Of a DNA stretch of 64,000 nucleotides, positions 29,628 to 38,290 are shown piece after piece. A model generated the notes under the pieces. That model was not told where the DNA came from. It worked only from the letters and a program-made list of their open reading frames with translations, and ran no database searches. Numbering within the stretch: the first letter of the stretch is position 1; the number at the start of each line of letters is the position of its first letter. The position numbers and the translations under genes were made by a program. Origin of the DNA: Streptococcus parasanguinis (lineage in GTDB: Bacteria; Bacillota; Bacilli; Lactobacillales; Streptococcaceae); the NCBI RefSeq assembly GCF_016648855.1, contig NZ_JACLQU010000005.1, positions 1 through 64,000 on the forward strand, in the 5' to 3' direction.

Positions 29628-31316
29628 TCAGGCTTGCCCTTGCCCTTGTCCTAGCCCATGATGAACAATCGTCGCTTCAACTGCTTTTGGATAAGACCTG
29701 CGTCCTCCCTCTTCAAATTGAACGAGGATTTCAAGAAGAAGTTTTTCTTGAAAAGGATCCACTAGAATAGCGGATACAGTCCGTTCAAAGATGATCCCTT
29801 GTTCTGTTAAGAGATAGATAATCTTGCGTAGGGTTGGCATTTTAAGATTTTGTTCGTCCGCAAATTCCTTGAGTGGTCGTTTGTTTGGTTCGTTTTTTAT
29901 AGTCTCCTCTTCCTCTATAGGATTAATTGTTTCAACCGGTGGTTTATATTCTTCAAATACTGAGAATACTTCTCCTTCAAACTCCATGATGGGAATTTTA
30001 GAGTAGGCATCATAGAAGGAAAAACCTTGATCAAGCGGTACATAGGGAGAGAAAAACTCACCAGCCAGTTCTCCGTTGTTTGCGATATAGCCCCGTCCTT
30101 TGACCTTGACTCCATTAATTTCATCCAGCTTTTTGAACTCTTTGGTTTTATTGGCATCTCCAAACATCATGTCATATCCTGTTGATTCTAAATGACCGAC
30201 GGAGAGACGCTTCATAAAGTTATCCCGAAGAGCCGTTTTGATGAATTCCCCATCAGGCCGTTGCATAGCAAAGATGATAAAGACTCCAGCTTGACGACCT
30301 TCTAAAACTAACTGAGAGAGATATTCCATGAGTTCGGACTGTTGGCTATAGTCACGGTCAATCTTTGCCATAAGAGCTGCCCACTCGTCTACAAGAATGA
30401 ATTTTGGTTTCATGTCATAGTGAGTAAAGTTCTTTCCAGCTTGGAATTTTGGCGAAGTGGACATCCTTTCATAGCGTTTTTCCATGAACTCTACATTCTC
30501 TTTAAAACAGTTGATGATATCTTCCTTACTAGTATAAACACGGCCATGAAAGACTGGAATTTTCTTTAATCCAGCAAGGTCCGAATTCTTTGGGTCACAG
30601 ATATCGACAAAGCCAATTTTAGCTAATGCATAAATTATGGTCATGAGAACAACTGTTTTTCCTCCACCTGTTCCACCGCCGATGAGAAGATGAGGTTCTT
30701 CAATATAATCCCAAGATACATCTTTCATGAGCTGGAGTTTGGATCCCTTGACTGTTACTTCATTAATGGTGATCCTGCTATCAATTCGGTTAATAGCAAT
30801 TTCATATTTGATAAAGCGATTATCAAAGGTTTTATTGCGAAAGTCCCCGTTAAACATGACTTCAAGCGTAGCTCCTAGATTTAAAAAGCGATCTTGGAAC
30901 TTATTGCCTTCTAGAATGAAGCTCACTTCAATCTTGTAGCGAGACTGTTTGACATACACTTGAGGTAAGGTGATTTTTTCAATGATCTTGTTTTCACGTT
31001 TAACCTTTTTAACGAGATAGAGGTTATTTTCTAGCAAGAAACGAGATAGGATTCGAAGACTATTGAGCTTTTGAAAAAAAAGTACCTTCCTGTAGCAAAC
31101 ACGATTAATAAACCAAGATAAGATCAAAGAAAAGATAAATCCAGCTTCTAGAAAATATCCTTGAGGTAAGGGATGGACTTTTAATTCTTCTAAATGTAAG
31201 TAGCTGTAGAAACTAATAGCCAACAAAAAAGGAAACCACCAGATAAACCATGTGATTCCCTTTAGTTTACGATGAAAAACTCGAACTCTTTTTCCACGAT
31301 AGGTAAAGAGTTTCAT
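29628..31316 (-). CDS. FtsK/SpoIIIE-type coupling protein (TcpA-like)
   Basis: 562 residues. Two N-terminal transmembrane helices (about 22-40 and 52-68), then a RecA-like motor with Walker A GGGTGGGKTVVL near residue 215 and Walker B KFILVDEWAALM near 320. Brings the relaxosome to the channel, as Orf21 of Tn916 and ConQ of ICEBs1 do. The C-terminal part looks like a winged-helix tail, and the last codons overlap an 8-bp perfect hairpin (29615-29633) beside oriT. Confidence 0.92.
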   Translation of the reverse strand: MKLFTYRGKRVRVFHRKLKGITWFIWWFPFLLAISFYSYLHLEELKVHPLPQGYFLEAGFIFSLILSWFINRVCYRKVLFFQKLNSLRILSRFLLENNLYLVKKVKRENKIIEKITLPQVYVKQSRYKIEVSFILEGNKFQDRFLNLGATLEVMFNGDFRNKTFDNRFIKYEIAINRIDSRITINEVTVKGSKLQLMKDVSWDYIEEPHLLIGGGTGGGKTVVLMTIIYALAKIGFVDICDPKNSDLAGLKKIPVFHGRVYTSKEDIINCFKENVEFMEKRYERMSTSPKFQAGKNFTHYDMKPKFILVDEWAALMAKIDRDYSQQSELMEYLSQLVLEGRQAGVFIIFAMQRPDGEFIKTALRDNFMKRLSVGHLESTGYDMMFGDANKTKEFKKLDEINGVKVKGRGYIANNGELAGEFFSPYVPLDQGFSFYDAYSKIPIMEFEGEVFSVFEEYKPPVETINPIEEEETIKNEPNKRPLKEFADEQNLKMPTLRKIIYLLTEQGIIFERTVSAILVDPFQEKLLLEILVQFEEGGRRSYPKAVEATIVHHGLGQGQGQA

Positions 31317-31329
31317 CCTGAATCACCTC

Positions 31330-31791
31330 CTAGTTCTCCTTCTTATTTTCTACTGGTTTGTTTTCTTTAGTTGGTGCACTTCCAGCTTTTTTCTTGATTT
31401 TAGAAGCAAAGAGCTTATAGATATCATTACGATTGACATGAGTATGCGTAATAACAATATCTTCCAGTTCAACTTCTTCTCGGTATTTAATGCCCAGGTC
31501 TTCAATTTCAGACTCAGACATATCTGCGATCGTGAAAAAGAGTGTTTCGTGCTGGACAGAAGAATGAATCCCTACAACAATTCCACGGATCTCACCTGTA
31601 TTGACTTGTACAAACGATCCATCAGGATTCCGTTGTGAGCGATCCACTTCAAAGATGATATCAGGACCTTCAACACCTCGGAAAGTCAGTTTTCCAAGGA
31701 CAGCTGGGACATCTAACCCGTCTGTAATAACACGATAAGTCTTGTCAGCAATTTGTAGTTTTTCTCCGTAGTTTAATCCAATTTTAGCCAT
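31330..31791 (-). CDS. DUF961-family ICE protein
   Basis: 153 residues, mainly beta, with a Lys-rich tail (KKAGSAPTKENKPVENKKEN). The pattern KLTFRGVEGPDIIFEVDRSQRNPDG and its place before the coupling-protein gene match the DUF961 proteins of Tn916 (Orf22/23) and ICEBs1 (HelP), where the family helps helicase processivity during ICE replication. Starts with AGGAGAAAATTACATG. Confidence 0.72.
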   Translation of the reverse strand: MAKIGLNYGEKLQIADKTYRVITDGLDVPAVLGKLTFRGVEGPDIIFEVDRSQRNPDGSFVQVNTGEIRGIVVGIHSSVQHETLFFTIADMSESEIEDLGIKYREEVELEDIVITHTHVNRNDIYKLFASKIKKKAGSAPTKENKPVENKKEN

Positions 31792-31812
31792 GTAATTTTC
31801 TCCTTTTATTTC

Positions 31813-32109
31813 TTATTTTTTGATTACCAATTTTTCCGCAAAGACATTGAGATATGGTGCAACAGTATTGCCATTTAAAGCAGTGTCTGGGAAAAAGATT
31901 GGGTTGACTGTTTCTACTAGAGCATCTTCTGGAAAGACCGTTGTAGAGGCTGGTGTAATGACATGAAAGGCACCGTGCTCTGCGCTGTTTAGAATGTGAC
32001 GTTGGTATTTGCCTTCTTTTCCAAAAATAAATTTAGGAGCATTTCCTAAACGTTCATAGTAAGCAGGGCCAATAAATTCTGGTTTCATTTTAAGTGTTTC
32101 TGAGATCAT
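31813..32109 (-). CDS. Small ICE protein, Orf23-like
   Basis: 98 residues beginning [14 protein letters not shown] and ending [11 protein letters not shown]. It sits first in the pair of small genes ahead of tcpA, as Orf23 does in Tn916, and shares a beta-rich character with the next protein. Membership in DUF961 is likely by context but not firmly recognised. Confidence 0.65.
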   Translation of the reverse strand: MISETLKMKPEFIGPAYYERLGNAPKFIFGKEGKYQRHILNSAEHGAFHVITPASTTVFPEDALVETVNPIFFPDTALNGNTVAPYLNVFAEKLVIKK

Positions 32110-32143
32110 AAGATTTTCCTTTCTGAGTGTAAAATAAAAAGAG

Positions 32144-32390
32144 TTAAGCTAGTTGCTTTACTCTTGAGTAATAGTGGGTAAATAGTTTTCGTTTAAACAT
32201 TCGACTATAGAATTGAATATCCCCATGAGCATAGCCATTTCTACGAGCATCATCTGCGAGATTGTCTAAATCAATTTGAGCTTGAGCATAGAGTTTAGCC
32301 TGTAGTTTATCAGATTCGCTAAACATGCCATAGGTAAATTCATAGTTATCATAGAGTCGTTTACATTGTAGTGCGAAAAAAGTTTGTCAT
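32144..32390 (-). pseudogene. Frameshifted small ICE gene
   Basis: An open frame of 60 codons runs from 32326 to 32144 (MFSESDKLQAKL to RVKQLA), but the reading frame continues in sense upstream (ALQCKRLYDNYEFTYG) until a run of six T on the coding strand (32376-32381). There it shifts into a frame beginning MTNFF at 32390 with GGAG 6 nt upstream. Removing one T gives one 81-residue protein. This is either a real homopolymer frameshift or a sequencing error. No family recognised. Confidence 0.65.
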
Positions 32391-32903
32391 AGAGTTCTCC
32401 TTTATTGTAATAAGTAAAAAAGCTACTAAGTGAAAAAAGGAAAGAACTTAGTAGCTTGAGAGTAGGTCTATCTTATTAGATAGACAGCAGTAAAGAAAAG
32501 TTATTTGGTTGAAGGATCCCTCCTTCACGGTGGCAACGTTTAGCAAGGTGCTTTGCGTCAATTACCATCGCTTTCCCAGCCAATCTCTTCAGGTAGTCCT
32601 CATCATACCCAAGGGATTCTCTTACGCCCTTTGGCGAAGCCAGTTCACTTTACTATTCGGAAAAGTGCGAAAGTCCGAAATGCGTGGAAGCCCACAAAAA
32701 TGTTTTATATCTTCACTTCAACCATAAAACGGACTTGACTTTACCTATCAAATAGATTACAATAAAGGTACGAAGTTTAGTGTAGTTTGATAGTCAGTCC
32801 TCTGGTTGTCAGACGCACTTTTTATTTAATTGTCAATGATCATAATGCCGATAGTTAGGCGTTATTATTTTTAAAACCAATATAACTCTCGGCTATATTT
32901 TAT
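32391..32903. other. Non-coding leader between the transfer module and the regulatory module
   Basis: About 510 bp without a supported gene. It contains a perfect 12-bp stem (32420-32431 with 32446-32457), a 7-bp stem (32466-32472 with 32479-32485), and a small GAAGGA-TCCTTC hairpin near 32511. It also contains a plus-strand promoter at 32735-32763. The minus-strand promoter at 32904-32932 would give a roughly 500-nt structured leader across it. A single-strand origin or attenuation role is possible. Confidence 0.45.
32735..32763 (+). promoter_or_regulatory. Plus-strand promoter reading toward the repressor gene
   Basis: TTGACT (32735-32740), 17-bp spacer, TACAAT (32758-32763). It lies about 210 bp before the HTH gene at 32976, and its transcript would be antisense to the leader of the transfer module. 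Confidence 0.6.
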
Positions 32904-32932
32904 ATTATATAACCATTGGTTATATTTGTCAA
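32904..32932 (-). promoter_or_regulatory. Transfer-module promoter with palindromic operator
   Basis: On the minus strand, TTGACA (complement of 32927-32932) and TATAAT (complement of 32904-32909) are 17 bp apart. The perfect palindrome ATATAACCA-T-TGGTTATAT fills 32907-32925, that is the spacer and part of the -10. A related half-site, AACCAATATAAC, lies near 32876-32887. Together these suggest repression of the transfer operon by the adjacent HTH protein. Confidence 0.75.
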
Positions 32933-32975
32933 GAGATTATTTGAAATTAATACAAAAAAATTTTAGAGGTTTAAA

Positions 32976-33323
32976 ATGGAATTTTCGGAACGATTAAAAA
33001 ACCTTAGAAAACAAGCACATCTTACACAAGTCGATGTAGCTGAAAAACTAGGAATTTCGCAACCAGCTTATGCTTCATGGGAACGTGGAGCTAAAAAACC
33101 AACACAAGATAATTTAGTCAAGATTGCACAAGTTTTAAATGTATCAATTGATTATTTAGTTGGTAATTCGGATGAACATCTAAAAGAAGACGAGTTAGAT
33201 AATGTAGAACTTCTTTTCCGTATGAATTCAAATGGTCTAACCGAAGAAGAAAAGGCTATTTTCAAGAAAGAGTTGATCGAGTTTATGGAAAAGAGAAAAA
33301 AAGCATTTGAAAAAAATAAGTAA
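32976..33323 (+). CDS. Xre-family HTH repressor (ImmR/Arp2-like)
   Basis: 115 residues. The HTH at about residues 5-60 includes LTQVDVAEKLGISQPAYASWERGAKKP; the rest is helical and charged. It resembles ICEBs1 ImmR and ICESt Arp2, which keep the element quiescent. It stands divergent from the transfer module beside a 19-bp palindrome overlapping the module's promoter, its likely operator. AGAGG precedes the ATG. Confidence 0.85.
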   Translation: MEFSERLKNLRKQAHLTQVDVAEKLGISQPAYASWERGAKKPTQDNLVKIAQVLNVSIDYLVGNSDEHLKEDELDNVELLFRMNSNGLTEEEKAIFKKELIEFMEKRKKAFEKNK

Positions 33324-33381
33324 ATAAAAAATTAGCCTTTTTTGTTCGATAACTTCATTGATTAAAAGGAGTGTTTTATAA

Positions 33382-33798
33382 ATGGATGTAAAAAAAGAAT
33401 TTTTGAAAATAATGTCAGAACAAAAAGAAATTGCCTTAGCGACATCTGTAAACAATATTCCAAATGTAAGAATAGTAAATTTTGTTTTTGATTCAACCAA
33501 TAATACACTCTATTTCGCATCTTTCAAAGATAATGATAAGATTAAGGAAATGGAATCAAACTTTCATATTGCATTTACTACAATTCCACACTCTGGAAAT
33601 GAACACGTAAAAGCTAAGGGCTTAGTTCAAAAAAGTACCAAAACTATTTTTGAAGTGGCGGACCAGTTTATTGCTAAAGTACCAGGTTACAAAAATACTA
33701 TTGAATTAGCAGGGGAATCTTTAGTTTTATTTGAAATACGATTTGATACTGCGATCGTCACCAAAGATCTAGAAACAATACAAACTATAGAACTTTAA
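33382..33798 (+). CDS. Pyridoxamine 5'-phosphate oxidase-family flavoprotein
   Basis: 138 residues with the split-barrel FMN-binding pattern: EIALATSVNNIPNVRIVNFVF, then TLYFASFKDNDKIKEME and the HVKAKGLV strand. Small members of this family bind FMN, F420 or heme; the substrate is unknown. It sits between the repressor and a gene of unknown function, as accessory cargo of the regulatory module. Confidence 0.8.
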   Translation: MDVKKEFLKIMSEQKEIALATSVNNIPNVRIVNFVFDSTNNTLYFASFKDNDKIKEMESNFHIAFTTIPHSGNEHVKAKGLVQKSTKTIFEVADQFIAKVPGYKNTIELAGESLVLFEIRFDTAIVTKDLETIQTIEL

Positions 33799-33827
33799 AT
33801 TAAAGTTCCAAAAATGGGGATTAAAGT

Positions 33828-34841
33828 ATGGAAAGTTTTGAAATTGAAATACCAAAAATGGAGCATTTTGAAGTTGATGTCAGAAAAAAGGAATTATACA
33901 ACTATGATTTCCAATCATATTCATTAACTCCACTGCAAAAAGAAGCCTCTTTAGTAGTTGCTAATAAGATTAGAAATAATTTATTTGCTCATATTCCCGA
34001 AGCTAAATTATTAAAAAAGCTTGTTGAAAAGAATGATAATGACAATGTAGAATACGTTGCAAAATTATCCGAAGTTGCAAAAGAAAAGTTAAAATCGGGA
34101 GAATGGAGTTATGGTATACGAAAAAAGACAGGCGAGACCTATGCAGTATTAAAAGATACTGAATCTGGAAAAATTAAAAGTAGTGTAACCTTAGAGAAAA
34201 GGACTGTCAAAGAGTTAGGGAATCTACCTGAGCTTTCTGCAATACAAGGGCAACTAGCATCTATTTCAGAACAAATTGAAAGCTTAAATGAACTAGTTAT
34301 CCGCGTGGAACAAGGGCAATACAATGATAGATTTTCAGGCTTTTTCAGTGCTCGCCAACTAATTGTAGAGGCCTTAGCAACCAGAAATGAGCAATTAAAA
34401 AAAGAATTACTACTTTCAGCGATTAAAGAAAATAATAATACTATTGCAAAACTAATGATGTCAATTTACACAGATGGTTTAGACTTTATCAACATTAAAA
34501 CCAATTCAAAAGATGCAAAAAGAATAAATACTCTGCTTCAACAATCAATTAGTTACCTATCATCTGCAATGCAGTTAAATGTTGTTGCTTATACGGTATT
34601 AGAGGAACATGAGTCTGTTATAGCTGTATTAAGCAATTACAAAGCTTTTACTGAGCAAACTTTACTTGAGCCTAAATATGATGGAAAAAGTTTAGCTTGG
34701 AAAATTGATAATTTTACAAAAGGAAATAGCAGCTCTTTTATAAATTTGACACAGAGTATTTCAGAAAATATCAATGCATTGGTTAACCATTCAGAAACAT
34801 TATTAGTAGAGGAAGATACGAATGAAAGAAGAGAAAGTTAA
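33828..34841 (+). CDS. 337-residue cytoplasmic protein of unknown function
   Basis: No transmembrane segments. Residues about 30-135 are mixed and charged with a basic YGIRKKTGETYAVLKD stretch; residues about 135-165 (QGQLASISEQIESLNELVIRV) look coiled-coil; the remainder is helical. I do not recognise a family. It overlaps the next gene by 20 bp, indicating coupled translation. It lies in the ICE regulatory arm, a place where immunity or defence genes are often carried, but nothing in the sequence proves such a role. Confidence 0.65.
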   Translation: MESFEIEIPKMEHFEVDVRKKELYNYDFQSYSLTPLQKEASLVVANKIRNNLFAHIPEAKLLKKLVEKNDNDNVEYVAKLSEVAKEKLKSGEWSYGIRKKTGETYAVLKDTESGKIKSSVTLEKRTVKELGNLPELSAIQGQLASISEQIESLNELVIRVEQGQYNDRFSGFFSARQLIVEALATRNEQLKKELLLSAIKENNNTIAKLMMSIYTDGLDFINIKTNSKDAKRINTLLQQSISYLSSAMQLNVVAYTVLEEHESVIAVLSNYKAFTEQTLLEPKYDGKSLAWKIDNFTKGNSSSFINLTQSISENINALVNHSETLLVEEDTNERRES

Positions 34842-35007
34842 AACATGTAAATACTTTAGATGTAATAAAGAAGTATACTCTCCAAAAGCAAAATTCTGTG
34901 GAGAGCACGAAAGATTTTATAGAGAACACAGGAATAAAATTGGAGGGGCGTTGCTGACTTTTGGAGGAATAGCACTTTCAGCTTTGGTAAAAAAAAGAAA
35001 TAATTAG
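34822..35007 (+). CDS. Small zinc-ribbon-like membrane protein
   Basis: 61 residues. CKYFRC and FCGEH (two Cys, then Cys and His) resemble a small zinc-binding finger, followed by one hydrophobic segment IGGALLTFGGIALSALV and a KKRNN tail. It overlaps the 337-residue gene by 20 bp and is closed by a terminator at 35033-35065, so the two probably act together. Function unknown. Confidence 0.65.
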   Translation: MKEEKVKTCKYFRCNKEVYSPKAKFCGEHERFYREHRNKIGGALLTFGGIALSALVKKRNN

Positions 35008-35032
35008 ACTATGTTTATATATTTAACGTAAT

Positions 35033-35065
35033 ATAAAAAAAGTGGACACACATCCACTTTTTTTA
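35033..35065. terminator. Terminator after the accessory pair
   Basis: AAAAAAAGTGGA and TCCACTTTTTTT form a long stem around a CACACA loop with T-runs in both directions. Confidence 0.85.
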
Positions 35066-35127
35066 TATAATAAACTCAACTAAATTGGTTTAGTTTTGTA
35101 TTTTATACTTAAAGGAGGTATCATTCT

Positions 35128-35988
35128 TTGGATGAATTGTATACAAGAATAAGTAATTCTACAAAACATGTGTTATACCAGTATATGAAAGATCATGACA
35201 TTTCATTACTAAATTATAATTTCAACTACTTCTTTCAACACTGTATTCAAGAATATCAGATTCAAGTGATTAGTCACCACTTCTCTAATCGTAAGATTGA
35301 AGGATTAACTGTTATCGATGAATTAGGAATTAGTTTTTCCTATGAAAAGGATAATCCAATTGTAAAGCAAAATTTTACTCTATGTCATGAACTGGGACAT
35401 TTTATCCTAGAGCATGAAGGAAATTATTTTACTGAATCTATTGATAATCAGGAGAACCTACTAGAGCGAGAAGCGAATATTTTCTCTGCTGTAGTATTAA
35501 TGCCTGACATTGTTTTGTTGTCAAAGATTTATTATAGTTGCGACACCTTTCAACACATTCAAAATAGCCTGGATGTTTCAAAACAGGCATTGTTTTATCG
35601 CCTTTTAGATCTTCTTAGAGAATATTATCCTGGAAAGGAAAGTACCATTAAGCAGGCTATCGATGCTTATATTGATGGACAAAATGCCACACTACTCCTT
35701 TTGTTTCACGGTGTCAAAGAACAGATTATAAAGGAATTCAACAACTATCAGACTTCTCTAATCAATAAGATTGAGCAATCAGTAATCAAAAAAGGCTTCG
35801 TGACTAGTCAAGAATATCCAGAACTTCTAGATCAAGAGAATTGGAAAACAATAAAGACTTACTGTAATAATTTAAGAGTATGGCTCATTTATGACAAAGG
35901 AAAATCTATAGCTTATGTTTGGGATAAAAATAAGCTAACGGACAAAGAGGCAAAACAAAAAGCTGAATTGAAATTACTATTAATGTGA
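35128..35988 (+). CDS. ImmA/IrrE-family metallopeptidase
   Basis: 286 residues. The zinc-protease motif HExxH appears as CHELGHFILEHEG near residue 90, followed by EREANIFSAVVLMP. In ICEBs1, ImmA cleaves the repressor ImmR to induce the element; the ICESt family carries an equivalent gene. The start is a TTG at 35128 behind AAAGGAGG. Its stop overlaps the following regulator region. Confidence 0.9.
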   Translation: MDELYTRISNSTKHVLYQYMKDHDISLLNYNFNYFFQHCIQEYQIQVISHHFSNRKIEGLTVIDELGISFSYEKDNPIVKQNFTLCHELGHFILEHEGNYFTESIDNQENLLEREANIFSAVVLMPDIVLLSKIYYSCDTFQHIQNSLDVSKQALFYRLLDLLREYYPGKESTIKQAIDAYIDGQNATLLLLFHGVKEQIIKEFNNYQTSLINKIEQSVIKKGFVTSQEYPELLDQENWKTIKTYCNNLRVWLIYDKGKSIAYVWDKNKLTDKEAKQKAELKLLLM

Positions 35989-35996
35989 GGGAAACG

Positions 35997-36680
35997 ATGT
36001 ACCAACCAGAAAAACTAAAGGCTCGCAGAAAAGAGCTAAAAATGACTCAAAAAGATATTGCAGATCAATTAGGTATTACCTACCAGGCCTATTCTGCATG
36101 GGAGCGTGGAATAAAACAACCATCTAGAGAAAAAGTGCAACAACTAGAGCAGATTCTAAATGTACCGAAAGATTTTTTTACAGAGATCGAAATCGTCCGA
36201 ATATATAATACTTTATCGGATGAAGGTAAGAATAATGCACTTAGTTATGTCAGAAGCTTAGCTCAAAAAGAACAATGTAAGAATGTTGTTTCGATATCAG
36301 AAAAACTATACGAATACCATGTTTACGAAAAAATGTCTGCTGGTATTGGCTCATCGGTTTATAACGATCAGAACTATGATACTGTTTATTTTAATGAAGA
36401 ACTAGCCCATGATTTCGCCTCATGGATTTCTGGTGACTCAATGGAGCCCAAATATCAAAATGGCTCTGTGGCTCTCATTCGTAAGACAGGATTTGATTAT
36501 GATGGAGCAGTTTATGCCATAGTCTGTAATAGCCAGACCTACATTAAACGAGTTTATCGTGAAGAGCAAGGCTTACGGTTAGTTTCTATCAATCCAAACT
36601 ATCAAGATATTTTTTTATCGTATGATGAAGATCCTAGAATTGTAGGAATTATTGTTGGGAACTTCGTACCTTACAAATAA
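35997..36680 (+). CDS. cI/LexA-like repressor: HTH plus S24 peptidase domain
   Basis: About 227 residues. N-terminal HTH (residues about 5-58, MTQKDIADQLGITYQAYSAWERG) and a C-terminal S24 domain with the serine in SGDSMEPKYQNG and lysine in TYIKRVYRE, so self-cleavage may be retained. Comparable to Arp1 of ICESt elements. The ATG at 35997 has GAGGG 5 nt upstream and is preferred over a GTG at 35985 inside the immA stop. Together with the HTH gene at 32976 it gives the element two repressors. Confidence 0.88.
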   Translation: MYQPEKLKARRKELKMTQKDIADQLGITYQAYSAWERGIKQPSREKVQQLEQILNVPKDFFTEIEIVRIYNTLSDEGKNNALSYVRSLAQKEQCKNVVSISEKLYEYHVYEKMSAGIGSSVYNDQNYDTVYFNEELAHDFASWISGDSMEPKYQNGSVALIRKTGFDYDGAVYAIVCNSQTYIKRVYREEQGLRLVSINPNYQDIFLSYDEDPRIVGIIVGNFVPYK

Positions 36681-36770
36681 TACGTTTTAAACACTTCATA
36701 CTACTATTTCAAACAAAAATTAAAATTAGATATCCACTTTATATCAGCATTTTATCCACTTCTTTATAGA

Positions 36771-36797
36771 AAAAAAGAGTTTTTTTCAACTCTCTTT
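36771..36797 (-). terminator. Terminator after pgdA
   Basis: On the minus strand, AGAGTT and AACTCT form a short stem followed by seven T. It stands between the convergent cI-like gene and pgdA. Confidence 0.6.
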
Positions 36798-36813
36798 CTT
36801 TACAATTACTTTC

Positions 36814-38199
36814 TTAATTCTTTCTATAATATATATGATGACTATCTACTTTATGATCCAATAGTTCATTAACCGTTACCAAATCATATCCTTGAGACTG
36901 TAAATACTCAATAACAGTCGGAAGGGCGTCAATGGAAGTTTGATGGATATCATGCATCAAAATGATGGAACCTGGACTAACCTCATTTTTAATTTCTTGT
37001 AGAATAGCATCTGTATTATGAGTCTTCCAATCCAAGGTATCTACATCCCACATTATAAAGGCCTGATCTACCGCATACTGGACAGCACTATTAATGGAAC
37101 CATATGGTGGGCGAGTAATTTTCGTTTGAATACCTGTCACTTTTTGAATGATATCCTGTGTGTCCATTATTTCATGTTCAACATCGTCCAAAGGTAAGTT
37201 TGTTAAAATCGGGTGATCCCAGGTATGAATTCCAATTTCATGGCCTTCTTTATGTACTTTCTTTACTACCTCTGGATATGCAGCAACATTCTTCCCTAAC
37301 ATGAAGAACGTACCTTTAACACCATACCTCTTTAAAATTTCTAAAGCTTGAGGTGTTGTGCTCGGATCTGGACCATCATCAAAAGTTAAGGCAACCATTT
37401 TTTTATTCCGTTGTTCTTGATATGCTTCGTAGCCTTTTAAATCTTCAGGTTGAAGTCGATCTATATCGATAACGTCATAAAGTTTCGATAGTGGAACATC
37501 AAAAGTTCCCATTCCCTCTATTTCAACTGGTAAGTCAATGAGAAAAGTGCCTTTCTCATAAGTAAATCCCCAGCTGGCCATATCTGATTCTGAAACAACC
37601 TGCAAAACTTCTTCAATACGTTCCTCACTTAATTGAAGAAAAACAAGTTGTGATCGTAATTCAATCAGTAATATTTCCTTTACTGCATCACTATCAGCAA
37701 ACAATTGAGTAAACTGAAAAGCATTTCCGCTATCATCCAAATAGAGTAAAGACAATTTTTCTGATTTTTCACTAATAAACTTATCATTCTTCCATTTATA
37801 ACGGATACGGTTAATCTGATATGGATGAACACCTACAAAAGGCTCTGTTAAAAGTTCAGTATGATAAAAAAGTAATTTTTGGGGCTGTTTATTTTCTATC
37901 ACTTCTTGAGGAAGTTCACCTACATCCGCAAGGATTCTATCCCTCACAAGACCAATAGGCTCTCCATCTATTTTAGGATAGTAGGCTTCTAAATAGTTTT
38001 CCCCAACCATACCTTTTTGAATGACAGTATTCTTCGCTTTTGCTCGTTCTTCTCTTGTAACTTTCGAGAATTCTTGAGTATAATTCTTAATCGCATTCTT
38101 CTCTTGAATTTTTTGATATGTAATAATACCAGCTCCAATTAAAAAAAAATTAACGAATAGCAATACAAGTATTTTAATGTATTTAATTTTCATATCCAT
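36814..38199 (-). CDS. pgdA: Peptidoglycan N-acetylglucosamine deacetylase, PgdA type
   Basis: About 461 residues, like pneumococcal PgdA. One N-terminal transmembrane helix (about 5-25), a large extracellular region, then an NodB-type CE4 domain (about 265-455). Motifs are MVALTFDDGPDPSTT (catalytic base and metal Asp), IHTWDHP (metal His), RPPYG, WDVDTLDW and ILMHDIH. GlcNAc de-N-acetylation makes cell wall resistant to lysozyme. The start at 38199 is behind GGGGGA. The chromosomal pgdA of streptococci is normally a core gene; this copy is inside the element. Confidence 0.9.
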   Translation of the reverse strand: MDMKIKYIKILVLLFVNFFLIGAGIITYQKIQEKNAIKNYTQEFSKVTREERAKAKNTVIQKGMVGENYLEAYYPKIDGEPIGLVRDRILADVGELPQEVIENKQPQKLLFYHTELLTEPFVGVHPYQINRIRYKWKNDKFISEKSEKLSLLYLDDSGNAFQFTQLFADSDAVKEILLIELRSQLVFLQLSEERIEEVLQVVSESDMASWGFTYEKGTFLIDLPVEIEGMGTFDVPLSKLYDVIDIDRLQPEDLKGYEAYQEQRNKKMVALTFDDGPDPSTTPQALEILKRYGVKGTFFMLGKNVAAYPEVVKKVHKEGHEIGIHTWDHPILTNLPLDDVEHEIMDTQDIIQKVTGIQTKITRPPYGSINSAVQYAVDQAFIMWDVDTLDWKTHNTDAILQEIKNEVSPGSIILMHDIHQTSIDALPTVIEYLQSQGYDLVTVNELLDHKVDSHHIYYRKN

Positions 38200-38270
38200 T
38201 TTATGATCCCCCTTTTTTAACAAAAGGTTTTGAAAAATAAAATTTTCAACACACTATTAACTAGATTTAA

Positions 38271-38290
38271 AGAGAGTTTTTCAACTCTCT
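38271..38290 (-). terminator. Short terminator at the end of the 38290 gene
   Basis: AGAGAGTT (38271-38278) pairs with AACTCTCT (38283-38290), then TTTAAAT on the minus strand. It overlaps the stop codon by one base. Confidence 0.5.

Noticed and set aside
32509-32738. Two overlapping plus-strand frames in the leader between transfer and regulatory modules
   Set aside because: No ribosome binding sites or homology; the region is better explained as structured non-coding leader.
36681-36813. Element right end placed just after the cI-like gene
   Set aside because: No copy of the ebfC 16-bp core occurs here; the only exact second copy is at 47201-47216.
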